8,994 bases of DNA, taken from positions 1 to 8,994 of the forward strand of contig JAQBYK010000044.1 in the NCBI GenBank assembly GCA_027622635.1, written 5' to 3'. Positions 1 to 6,347 of this stretch are shown in pieces. A model generated the notes under the pieces. That model was given only the letters and a program-made list of their open reading frames with translations, was not told the origin of the DNA and ran no database searches. The translations under genes were made by a program, and so were the position numbers. The stretch is from a bacterium. Its GTDB lineage: Bacteria > Patescibacteriota > Gracilibacteria > UBA1369 > LOWO2-01-FULL-3. The first letter of the stretch is position 1, and every line of letters starts with the position of its first letter.

Positions 1-14
1 AAAAAATTAAAGAT

Positions 15-42
15 TTGAGCAAGACCGCTTAAATGCTAAAAT
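15..42 (+). promoter_or_regulatory. Possible promoter of the first gene
   Basis: TTGAGC (15-20) and TAAAAT (37-42) are separated by 16 bases, which fits a weak sigma70-type promoter. Transcription would begin only a few bases before the ATG at 53, so the message would be almost leaderless. The stretch is very AT-rich and chance matches are easy, so this is tentative. Confidence 0.3.
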
Positions 43-52
43 AAAATTACAA

Positions 53-523
53 ATGCCCGACGAAAACTCACAATCAAATCAAGGTGGACAAGGACCACAA
101 ACTGATGGATCAGCTGGTCCCGTTGTTGATAAGAATAAAAGTGCTGAACAGTATATTCTTGAGGCTGAGGCAAAGTATATTGTTCCGGCTTTAGTACGCG
201 AAAAGTTTCCTGATTTGATCAAGTTGATACACGAAACTGAGTCAATGAATCAGGAAGAAAGGGAGTATTGGCTTCAAATCATGCCAATTATGAGTGAGGA
301 TCAGATAGTGAAATTTAGAGACATTCTTGTAAATGAAAAACAGCAGTTGGAAAAATTGGATGCTGAATATGAGAATGAGATGAGCCGCATAAATTCAGGT
401 CCTCAAATTGATCCGGATGCTGTAAAGAAGAAAATGGAATCAATGAAACAGGCTGAGGCATCTCACGAAGCAACAGAAAAAGAAGAGGAGGCCGAGCTAC
501 TCAGAAAACTTGGAAATGTTTAA
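53..523 (+). CDS. Small charged hypothetical protein, CPR-type
   Basis: Function unknown; 156 residues. The first 30 or so residues are a disordered Gly/Gln/Ser/Asn-rich tail. Residues 31-110 look helical and contain a W-L-Q-I-M-P-I-M-S-E-D-Q-I-like stretch (about 73-85) followed by a helix in which the chain repeatedly alternates Lys and Glu. Residues 115-156 are a highly charged, probably coiled-coil tail. Small proteins with a 'two helices around a W-x-x-x-x-P-x-M-(S/T)-(D/E)-x-Q-I' core recur in CPR genomes; this is from memory and not checked by search. There is no signal peptide or membrane segment, so it is probably cytoplasmic. The ATG at 53 has no Shine-Dalgarno sequence. The stop overlaps that of the convergent sortase gene. 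It could be an adaptor or a ribosome- or membrane-associated helper, but nothing in the sequence decides this. Confidence 0.75.
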   Translation: MPDENSQSNQGGQGPQTDGSAGPVVDKNKSAEQYILEAEAKYIVPALVREKFPDLIKLIHETESMNQEEREYWLQIMPIMSEDQIVKFRDILVNEKQQLEKLDAEYENEMSRINSGPQIDPDAVKKKMESMKQAEASHEATEKEEEAELLRKLGNV

Positions 524-1464
524 CGCAGGACTTTATCCGATGCTTCTACTTGCTCATCATTTATTGCGATGAGCTTTGCCGTAGCTATTAATCTTTTAAG
601 ATTAGTCCCTACAGGTGTGCAAGTAATAAGAGTCAGTTGCTCATTTGGAGTCTGCTTGAGTACATCTATATCTTTTGGTAAAACCACCTCTTTCCCAACA
701 ATTTCGTAGAGATATTTGTCCTGTTCAAAATAAACTACCAATCTATCACCTACCACTACATCATGGAGTAGTGCAAAAACGTCCTTAAATCTACCTGGGT
801 CCCATGGGAAATACGAGCTATGTCCTGTTATGACTACATTACCCGTCTGTCCCGGCAAACTGGTCCCTGGATAATGGACTACACCTTCTCTTAAAGCTTC
901 TTGCATCTCCTTTTCCAGTGCCTCCCAATCACGTTTAATAAGGCTCTCTGAACTAACGTTTGCGATAGGTATGTTTTGATTAATTCTTGGAATTATAATT
1001 CTATTGTCGTTTGGACTGATTTCCATGTCCAGCTCAGGGATTTGACGTTTTTGTATATTTGGATCGCTACTGCTTTTTAAAATTTCTTTGTTATACACTG
1101 TTGTTTTAACTTCAGTTATTTTGTTTAAGGGGCTAAGCTCTTCGGTTCCCGTGATCTTATGGTATTTACTAATCACTACTTTTGATAAAGCTGAATAATT
1201 CATTAATGTAAACCCAATTAAAAGAATAACTGCGCTTGCCAATATCTGGTGTCCCGCGTCTTGAAGAATCATCCTCAAAGTTCTTTTAGTGGGTTTTTCA
1301 CTTGGTTGAGCCTTATGACTTTTCTTTGGTGCACTCCCCTGTATATGAAGTTTAAAATGACTGCCCTCCGGAGGAGTTTTGTATACAAATTCTTCTTCCT
1401 TGAACGGATCAAAGTTATCGCTAAAGACTTCGTCGTCTCCAAATTGGTCATGGTTTATTGGCAT
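520..1464 (-). CDS. Sortase (class D-like transpeptidase)
   Basis: Membrane-anchored cysteine transpeptidase that would cut a C-terminal sorting signal and join the protein to the cell surface or to another subunit. Of 314 residues, 1-70 form an unusually long charged cytoplasmic tail, 73-92 are a single membrane helix, 95-150 a linker, and 155-300 the sortase beta-barrel. The catalytic triad is complete: His215 in V-I-T-G-H-S-S, Cys282 in T-L-I-T-C-T-P, and Arg291 in N-L-K-R-L. The TLITCTP signature resembles class D rather than class A or E. No protein with an LPxTG-type signal is encoded in the window, so the substrate is unknown. The ATG at 1464 lies only 6 bases beyond a perfect -10 box, which supports this start and a leaderless message. 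Sortases are widespread in CPR genomes despite their reduced gene content. Confidence 0.92.
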   Translation of the reverse strand: MPINHDQFGDDEVFSDNFDPFKEEEFVYKTPPEGSHFKLHIQGSAPKKSHKAQPSEKPTKRTLRMILQDAGHQILASAVILLIGFTLMNYSALSKVVISKYHKITGTEELSPLNKITEVKTTVYNKEILKSSSDPNIQKRQIPELDMEISPNDNRIIIPRINQNIPIANVSSESLIKRDWEALEKEMQEALREGVVHYPGTSLPGQTGNVVITGHSSYFPWDPGRFKDVFALLHDVVVGDRLVVYFEQDKYLYEIVGKEVVLPKDIDVLKQTPNEQLTLITCTPVGTNLKRLIATAKLIAINDEQVEASDKVLR

Positions 1465-1470
1465 CCGTAT

Positions 1471-1499
1471 ATTATAGCCTTTTTGGACACTTTTTACAA
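1471..1499 (-). promoter_or_regulatory. Sortase promoter, leaderless
   Basis: On the minus strand, TTGTAA (1499-1494), a 17-base spacer, and a perfect TATAAT (1476-1471). Transcription should start at or next to the A of the sortase ATG (1464), leaving no room for a ribosome binding site. The -10 context GGCTATAATA matches that of the HPF-like gene. Confidence 0.7.
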
Positions 1500-1517
1500 T
1501 TATTAAGGTGTAAAAAT

Positions 1518-1546
1518 TTGCGCAAACTGCTCTTTTGTGGGATACT
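1518..1546 (+). promoter_or_regulatory. Possible RSH promoter
   Basis: TTGCGC (1518-1523) and GATACT (1541-1546) are 17 bases apart, with a TGG just before the -10 that could act as an extended -10. The predicted start near 1553 would give a leader of about 18 bases. Each box matches the consensus only partly. Confidence 0.35.
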
Positions 1547-1570
1547 TATGGGCAATAAAAATTGAGACCT

Positions 1571-3928
1571 ATGGCTGTAGATTCCTACAAAAAGTATTTT
1601 GATGTCGATGCTATTTTCGAGGAATTAAAGAAATACGCCCCTACAGCTAAGAAGGACAATTTTTTTAGGGCGTTTTCCTTTGCTGAAAAGGCTCATAAGA
1701 CCCAATTCAGGAAAGATGGACATACTCCGTATATAACACATCCTGTTGAAGTTGTTAAAATTTTGATCAATCTTCATGCCGATGAGGACACAATAATTTG
1801 TGCATTTTTACATGACGTTCCTGAAGATACGGAGTTTGATATCCATTATATTAAGGAGATGTTTGGTGACAAAATCGCTTTTTTGGTCGATGGTATTACT
1901 AAATTATCAAAGGTACATTATCGCAGTAATATGCCAGAGAGACAGGTAGAATCCTTGAAAAAGCTTTTGCTTTATACTGCTGAAGATTTGCGCGTTGTTA
2001 TTGTTAAGTTGGCTGATCGACTTCATAATATGAAGACCCTGGACAATATCGAGGAACCTGAGAAGAGATTAAGAATAGCAAGAGAAACTTTGGAAATTTA
2101 TGTCCCAATTGCAAACCTACTTGGTATCAGAGAAATTAAGACTCAGCTTGAAGACCTTTGTTTTAAGCATATATTCCCGCGTGAATACGCAGAGTTGAAT
2201 GAAAAACTTGAATCAGTGGGTAAAAGCAGAAAAAGTGCCTCTGATAAATTCATAAAGGTTATTAATGATATTACAACAGGTATTAAGTTGAATACTAAAA
2301 TTACCTCCAGAGATAAAAATCTTTATAGTATTTATAAGAAAATATGTTCTCTTGGTAAATCTATCGACACCGTAGACAACAGAATAGGGATTAAAATTGT
2401 AGTAGATGATATCCCGAGTTGCTATCAGATGCTTGGGATTATACACAGTGAATTCATACCTAAGATAGATCGGTTTAAGGATTATATTGCTAATTCAAAA
2501 TCTAATTCCTACCAAAGCCTACATACAACGGTTTTTGGCCCGGATGGTATAATAACTGAAATCCAGATACGTACGGAAAAAATGGATATAGAAGCAGAAT
2601 ATGGAGTTGCCTCTAATTTCTTTTATAAGAATAAAATGTCAGGTGACCTTAAAAGGTCATCCTGGGTCAAAAAAGTCCTCGAAATGGAGAAAGGCGAGAC
2701 CGATTCAGATGATTTCCTGGAAGACTTAAAGTTGGACATTCTGCAGGATAGGATTTTTGTATTTACCCCTAAGGGCACCGGCATAGACCTCCCCAAGGGT
2801 GCATCTATAATTGATTTTGCCTATGCTATCCATACGGAAATAGGAAACCACACCTATAAAGCTGACGTCAATGGCCAAATTAAGCCAATAACTACAGTCC
2901 TAAAGAATAGAGATATAGTGAATGTCATCACTTCCAGGAAGGTTTCACCTGAGCTTTCCTGGCTCTCTTTTACTAAAACCAATTTGGCTAAAAATAAAAT
3001 CTTGTCTTACTTAAAGAGAATAAGCAGGGACAAAAAAATCAGAGAGGGACATAAGATTTTACAAAAAGAGTTTGATATCTCCGGGCTTGGGATTTGCAGA
3101 AATGCCAATTTCAAAAAAATAGCTTCTGTTGTTAAGAAGGAATTTGACAAGGATATCAAAAACCTGGACGATCTGTTTATTTCAATTGGTGAGGGCGAGA
3201 TAAGTGCCTCTGAATTAGTGAAAACACTTGTACTAAGCGCTAAAAGTCTAATTCCTTCTGGTTTGAGGAAATTAAGCAAGAGTCTCGAGCAAGGAGTAAA
3301 AGTCAACCTTAGAATAATGGCAATTAATCGTTTTGGTCTACTAAAAGATATTAGTGAAGTTTTGTATGATAATGTATTGGATATTTACTCTTTAAAAGGG
3401 TGGGCTTCCAAATATGAAAGAGAGGCATATTTTACTGTTTGTATTTTGGTTCCCAATTTGAGGACTGTGAGTAAAATATTTGATGAGTTAGAACAAATTG
3501 ATGAAGTTCGGTCAGTCTATCGTGTCACCGTTAAAGCACTTATCGGTTTTTATTCTGCCGGTGTCGCTATGATTGCATTGTGGATTTTTAGTCCTTTCAT
3601 TTTGCGCTTCCTAAGCAAATCCCCTATTAAGCAGGCAAGTCCCGCTCTCTTTGACCTGATAATATATAGTGGTCCCTTTGTGGTTTTTGCCTTGATGCTA
3701 TATGTGATAAGTGTTGTGAAAAAGTACTTCCCCGTCTTGAGAAATAAAAAACTTGTATGGGCAATAACCTTTTCTATACCTATAGTGGCCATAATCACTT
3801 TAGCTATAGACATCATATATTTTGATCTGCATTTGAGCTGGTTTTTTATTTTTATGGAAGTTTTTCTTATCTATGGATACTTAATCATGAACTATATGCA
3901 CTACCTTAAAACTACACAGCGAACTTGA
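1571..3928 (+). CDS. RelA/SpoT homologue with C-terminal membrane domain
   Basis: Bifunctional (p)ppGpp synthetase/hydrolase of the long RSH type; 785 residues from the ATG at 1571. A TTG at 1562 would add three residues. HD hydrolase (about 30-200): Arg47, His57, His81-Asp82, Glu85-Asp86, Asp149 and Asn153 all present, with HDVPEDT in place of the usual HDVVEDT. Synthetase (about 220-355): Arg247/Lys249 in S-R-D-K-N-L-Y-S-I-Y, Asp269, an RFKD motif (301-304) typical of bifunctional enzymes rather than the EFDD of E. coli RelA, Y-Q-S-L-H (314-318), and Glu330 in E-I-Q-I-R-T. TGS domain at about 393-455, with the tRNA-contacting His421. A helical region follows (466-560), then an ACT domain (577-653). 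The Cys-rich zinc-finger/RIS module normally between helical and ACT domains is missing. Residues 654-777 form four predicted membrane helices (about 654-680, 693-716, 727-750, 755-777), an unusual addition. The end overlaps convergent ychF by 17 bp. Confidence 0.93.
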   Translation: MAVDSYKKYFDVDAIFEELKKYAPTAKKDNFFRAFSFAEKAHKTQFRKDGHTPYITHPVEVVKILINLHADEDTIICAFLHDVPEDTEFDIHYIKEMFGDKIAFLVDGITKLSKVHYRSNMPERQVESLKKLLLYTAEDLRVVIVKLADRLHNMKTLDNIEEPEKRLRIARETLEIYVPIANLLGIREIKTQLEDLCFKHIFPREYAELNEKLESVGKSRKSASDKFIKVINDITTGIKLNTKITSRDKNLYSIYKKICSLGKSIDTVDNRIGIKIVVDDIPSCYQMLGIIHSEFIPKIDRFKDYIANSKSNSYQSLHTTVFGPDGIITEIQIRTEKMDIEAEYGVASNFFYKNKMSGDLKRSSWVKKVLEMEKGETDSDDFLEDLKLDILQDRIFVFTPKGTGIDLPKGASIIDFAYAIHTEIGNHTYKADVNGQIKPITTVLKNRDIVNVITSRKVSPELSWLSFTKTNLAKNKILSYLKRISRDKKIREGHKILQKEFDISGLGICRNANFKKIASVVKKEFDKDIKNLDDLFISIGEGEISASELVKTLVLSAKSLIPSGLRKLSKSLEQGVKVNLRIMAINRFGLLKDISEVLYDNVLDIYSLKGWASKYEREAYFTVCILVPNLRTVSKIFDELEQIDEVRSVYRVTVKALIGFYSAGVAMIALWIFSPFILRFLSKSPIKQASPALFDLIIYSGPFVVFALMLYVISVVKKYFPVLRNKKLVWAITFSIPIVAIITLAIDIIYFDLHLSWFFIFMEVFLIYGYLIMNYMHYLKTTQRT

Positions 3929-5006
3929 AGTGTACAAGGTCCCCATCCTTAACGATATATTGCTTTCCTTCCATTCTTATTAGACCCTTCTCCCTGGCTT
4001 TTGATTCCCCACCAGCCGTAGTAAATTCATCACAATGAACTACTTCAGCTTTAATAAAACCTCTTTCAAAATCAGTATGAATTACGCCTGCGGCATTTGG
4101 TGCGAAAGCTCCTTCTTTAACAGTCCACGCACGTGTTTCCTTTGGGCCTGATGTGAAGAAAGTTATTAACCCAAGAGTACTGTAGGCGGATTTAATCAGA
4201 TTGTTTAAGCCCGTATCTTCTATTTCAAGTGAGTTTAGATATTCTTTTACATCTTCTTCATCAAGATCGCTCAATTGTTCTTCCAGGTGAGCGCATATCG
4301 GTATCACTTTATGTATTTCATCTATACCCAGCAATGAAGCATACTTTTCTCTATCAATATTGGATAATTCCTTTTCAGGAACATTTACTATGTAGAGATG
4401 CGGTTTCATGGAGAGGAGATGAAGGTCGTGGAGCAACGCTATTTCCTCGTCTGCCAGATCCAGACTACTTACCAGCTTGCCACTATTTAGCTCCTGAATA
4501 ATTCTTGCCAATAACTCAGCATAAGCTTTCTTTTCTTTATCACCTGACTTGGCATCACTTGCGGCCTTTTCATAACGTTTTTCAAGCGTTTGTAGGTCTG
4601 CAAGAATAATTTCCGATTCAATTACTTCGCGATCAAGCAATGGGTCAATTCCTCCGTGAACATGTATTATGTTTGGATCTTCAAAAACTCTTATTACATG
4701 TCCAATTGCATTGCATTCTCTTATATGAGCTAAAAACTTGTTTCCAAGACCTTCTCCCGTACTTGCTCCTTTAACAAGACCCGCTATATCTACAAATTCT
4801 ATTGCCGTTGGAATGATTTTTTCAGAACCTGATAGCTCGGATAATTTTTGAAGACGAAGATCCGGGACCTCTACTATTCCCACATTTGGTTCAATTGTGC
4901 AGAATGGATAGTTTTGTGCATCCGCACTCCTTGTTTTGGTTAGCGCATTAAATAGAGTTGATTTTCCTACGTTTGGTAACCCTACTATTCCAATTTTAAG
5001 AGCCAT
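3912..5006 (-). CDS. ychF: Redox-regulated ATPase YchF/OLA1
   Basis: Cytoplasmic P-loop NTPase of the Obg/TRAFAC group that binds ribosomes and, unlike its relatives, prefers ATP. At 364 residues it matches the usual family length (E. coli about 363). Motifs: G1 G-L-P-N-V-G-K-S-T (9-17); G3 D-I-A-G (73-76); and N-V-P-E (208-211) in place of the GTP-selecting NKxD, the hallmark of YchF ATP specificity. Residues 125-200 hold the alpha-helical coiled-coil insert, and about 280-363 the C-terminal TGS domain. The ATG lies inside the last codons of aroD (11-bp overlap, 4996-5006), so the two genes are probably cotranscribed and translationally coupled. There is no Shine-Dalgarno sequence of its own. 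It ends with TAG, overlapping the RSH gene on the other strand. Confidence 0.97.
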   Translation of the reverse strand: MALKIGIVGLPNVGKSTLFNALTKTRSADAQNYPFCTIEPNVGIVEVPDLRLQKLSELSGSEKIIPTAIEFVDIAGLVKGASTGEGLGNKFLAHIRECNAIGHVIRVFEDPNIIHVHGGIDPLLDREVIESEIILADLQTLEKRYEKAASDAKSGDKEKKAYAELLARIIQELNSGKLVSSLDLADEEIALLHDLHLLSMKPHLYIVNVPEKELSNIDREKYASLLGIDEIHKVIPICAHLEEQLSDLDEEDVKEYLNSLEIEDTGLNNLIKSAYSTLGLITFFTSGPKETRAWTVKEGAFAPNAAGVIHTDFERGFIKAEVVHCDEFTTAGGESKAREKGLIRMEGKQYIVKDGDLVHFKFAV

Positions 5007-5631
5007 ATATTTTTTTTAATTCAGAAATTGTGATTTGACCATCTGCTGTTGAGTCTTTTTTGTTTAGTGGCGCATACATTAAGTAATTACCAAATAAATG
5101 TCCAGCAAGCCGGGTTATTTTTCCTTCCTTTCCCATACAAACACATATTGAATCCTGTTTTTTGTCACTCAGTTTCTTTAGAAAATTTAGCATTCTCAGA
5201 CTATCCGAGAGATTTCTTGCCTGCGTTGCAATTTTCACTATGTCAGCCCCTTTTGACAGTATTTTTCTACTTATTTTTCCCAGTTCAGAGTCGCTGGGAG
5301 TTTTCTCAAAATCATGAAAAGAAATGATAATTTTTGTTTTGCAGCTTAATTTCTTAACCCTCCCTATTATGGATTTTGGGCTTTGTAGATCCAAATCTAT
5401 GTATTCTATCTTATTTCCTTTTGACAGTATTTTCTCTATATTTTTGCTTCCTTCTGATACCTTGTAGATAAATGGCTTTTTTTTCACTTTGAATATCTTA
5501 TTTAGATTTGTTTCGTTAATTTCAATCTCGTCCAACCAAAGCTCAACTAAATCAGCCGTTTTTTGTGCTTCTGTTAGCCTCTTTAAAAGACTGCTGATTT
5601 TCTTTTGCCTTATTGGTATGCAGATCATCAT
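4996..5631 (-). CDS. aroD: 3-dehydroquinate dehydratase, type I
   Basis: Converts 3-dehydroquinate to 3-dehydroshikimate, the third step of the shikimate pathway, through a Schiff base in a (beta/alpha)8 barrel. The 211 residues contain the expected residues: A-D-L-V-E-L-W-L-D (26-34), Glu60, the general base His106 in I-S-F-H-D-F, the Schiff-base Lys133 in A-D-I-V-K-I-A, Arg174 in I-T-R-L-A-G, and Gln199 in A-D-G-Q. The substrate-binding Arg of the usual TFR strand appears as Lys57. It is somewhat shorter than typical (about 225-250). The ATG at 5631 is chosen; an in-frame TTG at 5640 and an ATG at 5628 are alternatives, and none has a Shine-Dalgarno. No other aro gene is nearby, so the pathway's completeness cannot be judged here. 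It overlaps ychF by 11 bp. Confidence 0.9.
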   Translation of the reverse strand: MMICIPIRQKKISSLLKRLTEAQKTADLVELWLDEIEINETNLNKIFKVKKKPFIYKVSEGSKNIEKILSKGNKIEYIDLDLQSPKSIIGRVKKLSCKTKIIISFHDFEKTPSDSELGKISRKILSKGADIVKIATQARNLSDSLRMLNFLKKLSDKKQDSICVCMGKEGKITRLAGHLFGNYLMYAPLNKKDSTADGQITISELKKIYGS

Positions 5632-5654
5632 GTTGCACAAATATTTGTAAATTT

Positions 5655-5683
5655 ATTCTACAAGGATAGATGTAGCTAAACAA
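5655..5683 (-). promoter_or_regulatory. Likely aroD-ychF promoter
   Basis: On the minus strand, TTGTTT (5683-5678), a 17-base spacer, and TAGAAT (5660-5655). Predicted start near 5648, giving a leader of about 17 bases to the aroD ATG. It sits directly downstream of the terminal stem of the RNA candidate, which suggests the RNA and aroD are separate units. Confidence 0.5.
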
Positions 5684-5689
5684 GTATGT

Positions 5690-5946
5690 ACAAAAGTGGC
5701 CCACAGGACACTTAATGGTTGCCTGTGGGCCGATGGTACTACTTGCCCCACCGAAGTGAGTCAAAGGAATACCGGAGGGCGCTCCAACTGTGAGCTTTAG
5801 GGGCCCAAAGAGAGAGCAATCTGGTCCATGCGGGAGACCGAAGTCATCAAGCTGGGTCCAGGATCAAATCTATTTTCGGCAACCGAAGTTGCTGAGAAAG
5901 ACCTGATGCATCCAATTATTGATCCGAGGATCTATAACTGATTGCG
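5690..5946 (-). ncRNA. Unidentified structured RNA candidate
   Basis: About 255 nt on the minus strand between a well-formed promoter (5952-5980) and a 10-bp terminal hairpin, more GC-rich than its surroundings. Three hairpins read C(UUCG)G on the minus strand: 5879-5892 (5-bp stem), 5836-5845 (3 bp, inside an outer helix pairing 5821-5827 with 5855-5861 with one mismatch), and 5742-5766 (stem of about 9 bp with one A-G mismatch). On the other strand these loops would be CGAA, so the minus strand is favoured. GGAUCAA/UUGAUCC (5919-5925 with 5861-5867) closes a multi-hairpin domain, and smaller hairpins lie at 5774-5785 and 5795-5810. No convincing protein frame explains it. I see no RNase P, SRP, tmRNA or T-box core. 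It may be a divergent 6S-like RNA, a lineage-specific sRNA, or a regulatory leader of aroD. Confidence 0.6.
5691..5731 (-). terminator. Strong hairpin, probable RNA terminator
   Basis: A perfect 10-bp GC-rich stem (GGCCCACAGG at 5698-5707, CCTGTGGGCC at 5722-5731) with a 14-base loop. On the minus strand it is followed by ACTTTTG, a short U tract; on the plus strand no U tract follows. It could be a weak intrinsic terminator or simply the last helix of the RNA. Confidence 0.55.
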
Positions 5947-5951
5947 TATAT

Positions 5952-5980
5952 ATCATACCATTTTTTTGACTTTTGGTCAA
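5952..5980 (-). promoter_or_regulatory. Promoter of the minus-strand RNA
   Basis: On the minus strand, TTGACC (5980-5975), exactly 17 bases, then TATGAT (5957-5952): 5/6 matches to each consensus box, the best-matched pair in the window. Predicted start about 5943-5946. The -35 box is one arm of the imperfect palindrome TTGACTTTTGGTCAA (5966-5980). Confidence 0.7.
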
Positions 5981-5989
5981 TCCATTGTA

Positions 5990-6018
5990 TTGTACTTTTC
6001 TCTATACCTGCTTATAAT
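5990..6018 (+). promoter_or_regulatory. Promoter of the acidic lipoprotein gene
   Basis: A perfect TATAAT (6013-6018) lies 17 bases after a poor -35, TTGTAC (5990-5995). Predicted start near 6025, giving a leader of about 28 bases before the ATG at 6053. It is divergent from the RNA promoter, 9 bases away. Confidence 0.55.
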
Positions 6019-6052
6019 CGATTTCCAGTAAATATTTCTTAACCTATTAGTC

Positions 6053-6280
6053 ATGAAAAAGTTTTTACTGACAATTGCTCTAGTTTCTATGAGCGCATTT
6101 CTGTTCACTGCTTGTGCAAGTGGAGAGGATACTGTTGCCGAGGAAGAGGCACCGGCTGCTGAGGAAGTTGTTGAACCAGTAGTAGAAGAGCCTGCTTCGG
6201 AAGAAGTTGTAGCGGAAGACGCAGCTATGGAAGTAGAGGTTGACGCAGCTGCGGAAGTAGAAGTTGAGGCTGTAGAATAA
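6053..6280 (+). CDS. Small extremely acidic lipoprotein
   Basis: 75 residues, function unknown. A lipoprotein signal peptide (M-K-K-F, hydrophobic core 4-19) ends in F-T-A-C, with the lipidated Cys at 21. Phe at the -3 position is unusual for a lipobox but tolerable. The mature chain of 55 residues is almost entirely Glu, Ala, Val, Asp and Pro, with no Lys, Arg or aromatic residue; it reads as loose repeats of E-E-V-V, P-A-x-E-E and E-V-E-V. It is probably an unstructured, strongly negative surface tether. It has its own promoter and its own terminator, so it is monocistronic. No Shine-Dalgarno is visible. The low-complexity composition gives no clue to a partner; metal or cation binding, surface charge, or spacing are possible but unsupported. 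Confidence 0.8.
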   Translation: MKKFLLTIALVSMSAFLFTACASGEDTVAEEEAPAAEEVVEPVVEEPASEEVVAEDAAMEVEVDAAAEVEVEAVE

Positions 6281-6296
6281 TCCAGGAACTACAAAT

Positions 6297-6332
6297 TAAA
6301 AGGAACCCCTATTTCGAAGGGTTCCTTTTTTT
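6297..6332. terminator. Bidirectional intrinsic terminator
   Basis: A stem AAGGAACCC / GGGTTCCTT with a loop of about 10 bases, followed by a run of seven T on the plus strand; the upstream A run gives a T tract on the minus strand as well. It lies between the convergent lipoprotein and HPF-like genes and can stop transcription from both. Confidence 0.9.
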
Positions 6333-6347
6333 CTAAATGAATATGGC

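Noticed and set aside
53..523. Sortase substrate encoded next to the sortase
   Set aside because: The neighbouring 156-residue protein has no signal peptide, LPxTG-like motif or C-terminal membrane helix.
1249..1506. 85-codon plus-strand frame over the sortase start
   Set aside because: It is antisense to the sortase N-terminus and crosses the sortase promoter; its hydrophobic peptide shows no family likeness.
5552..5764. 70-codon minus-strand frame across the RNA candidate and the start of aroD
   Set aside because: It runs through the terminal hairpin and into aroD in another frame, has no start signal, and its peptide resembles no family.
5690..5946. Known housekeeping RNA (RNase P, SRP, tmRNA) or T-box leader in the non-coding region
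   Set aside because: RNase P would need the GAGGAAAGUCC and ACAGAA cores, SRP the GGUCAGG...GGAAG loop, tmRNA a TpsiC arm and tag frame, and a T-box the GGGUGGNACCGCG core; none is present on either strand. 6S RNA is not excluded but the multi-hairpin form does not suggest it.
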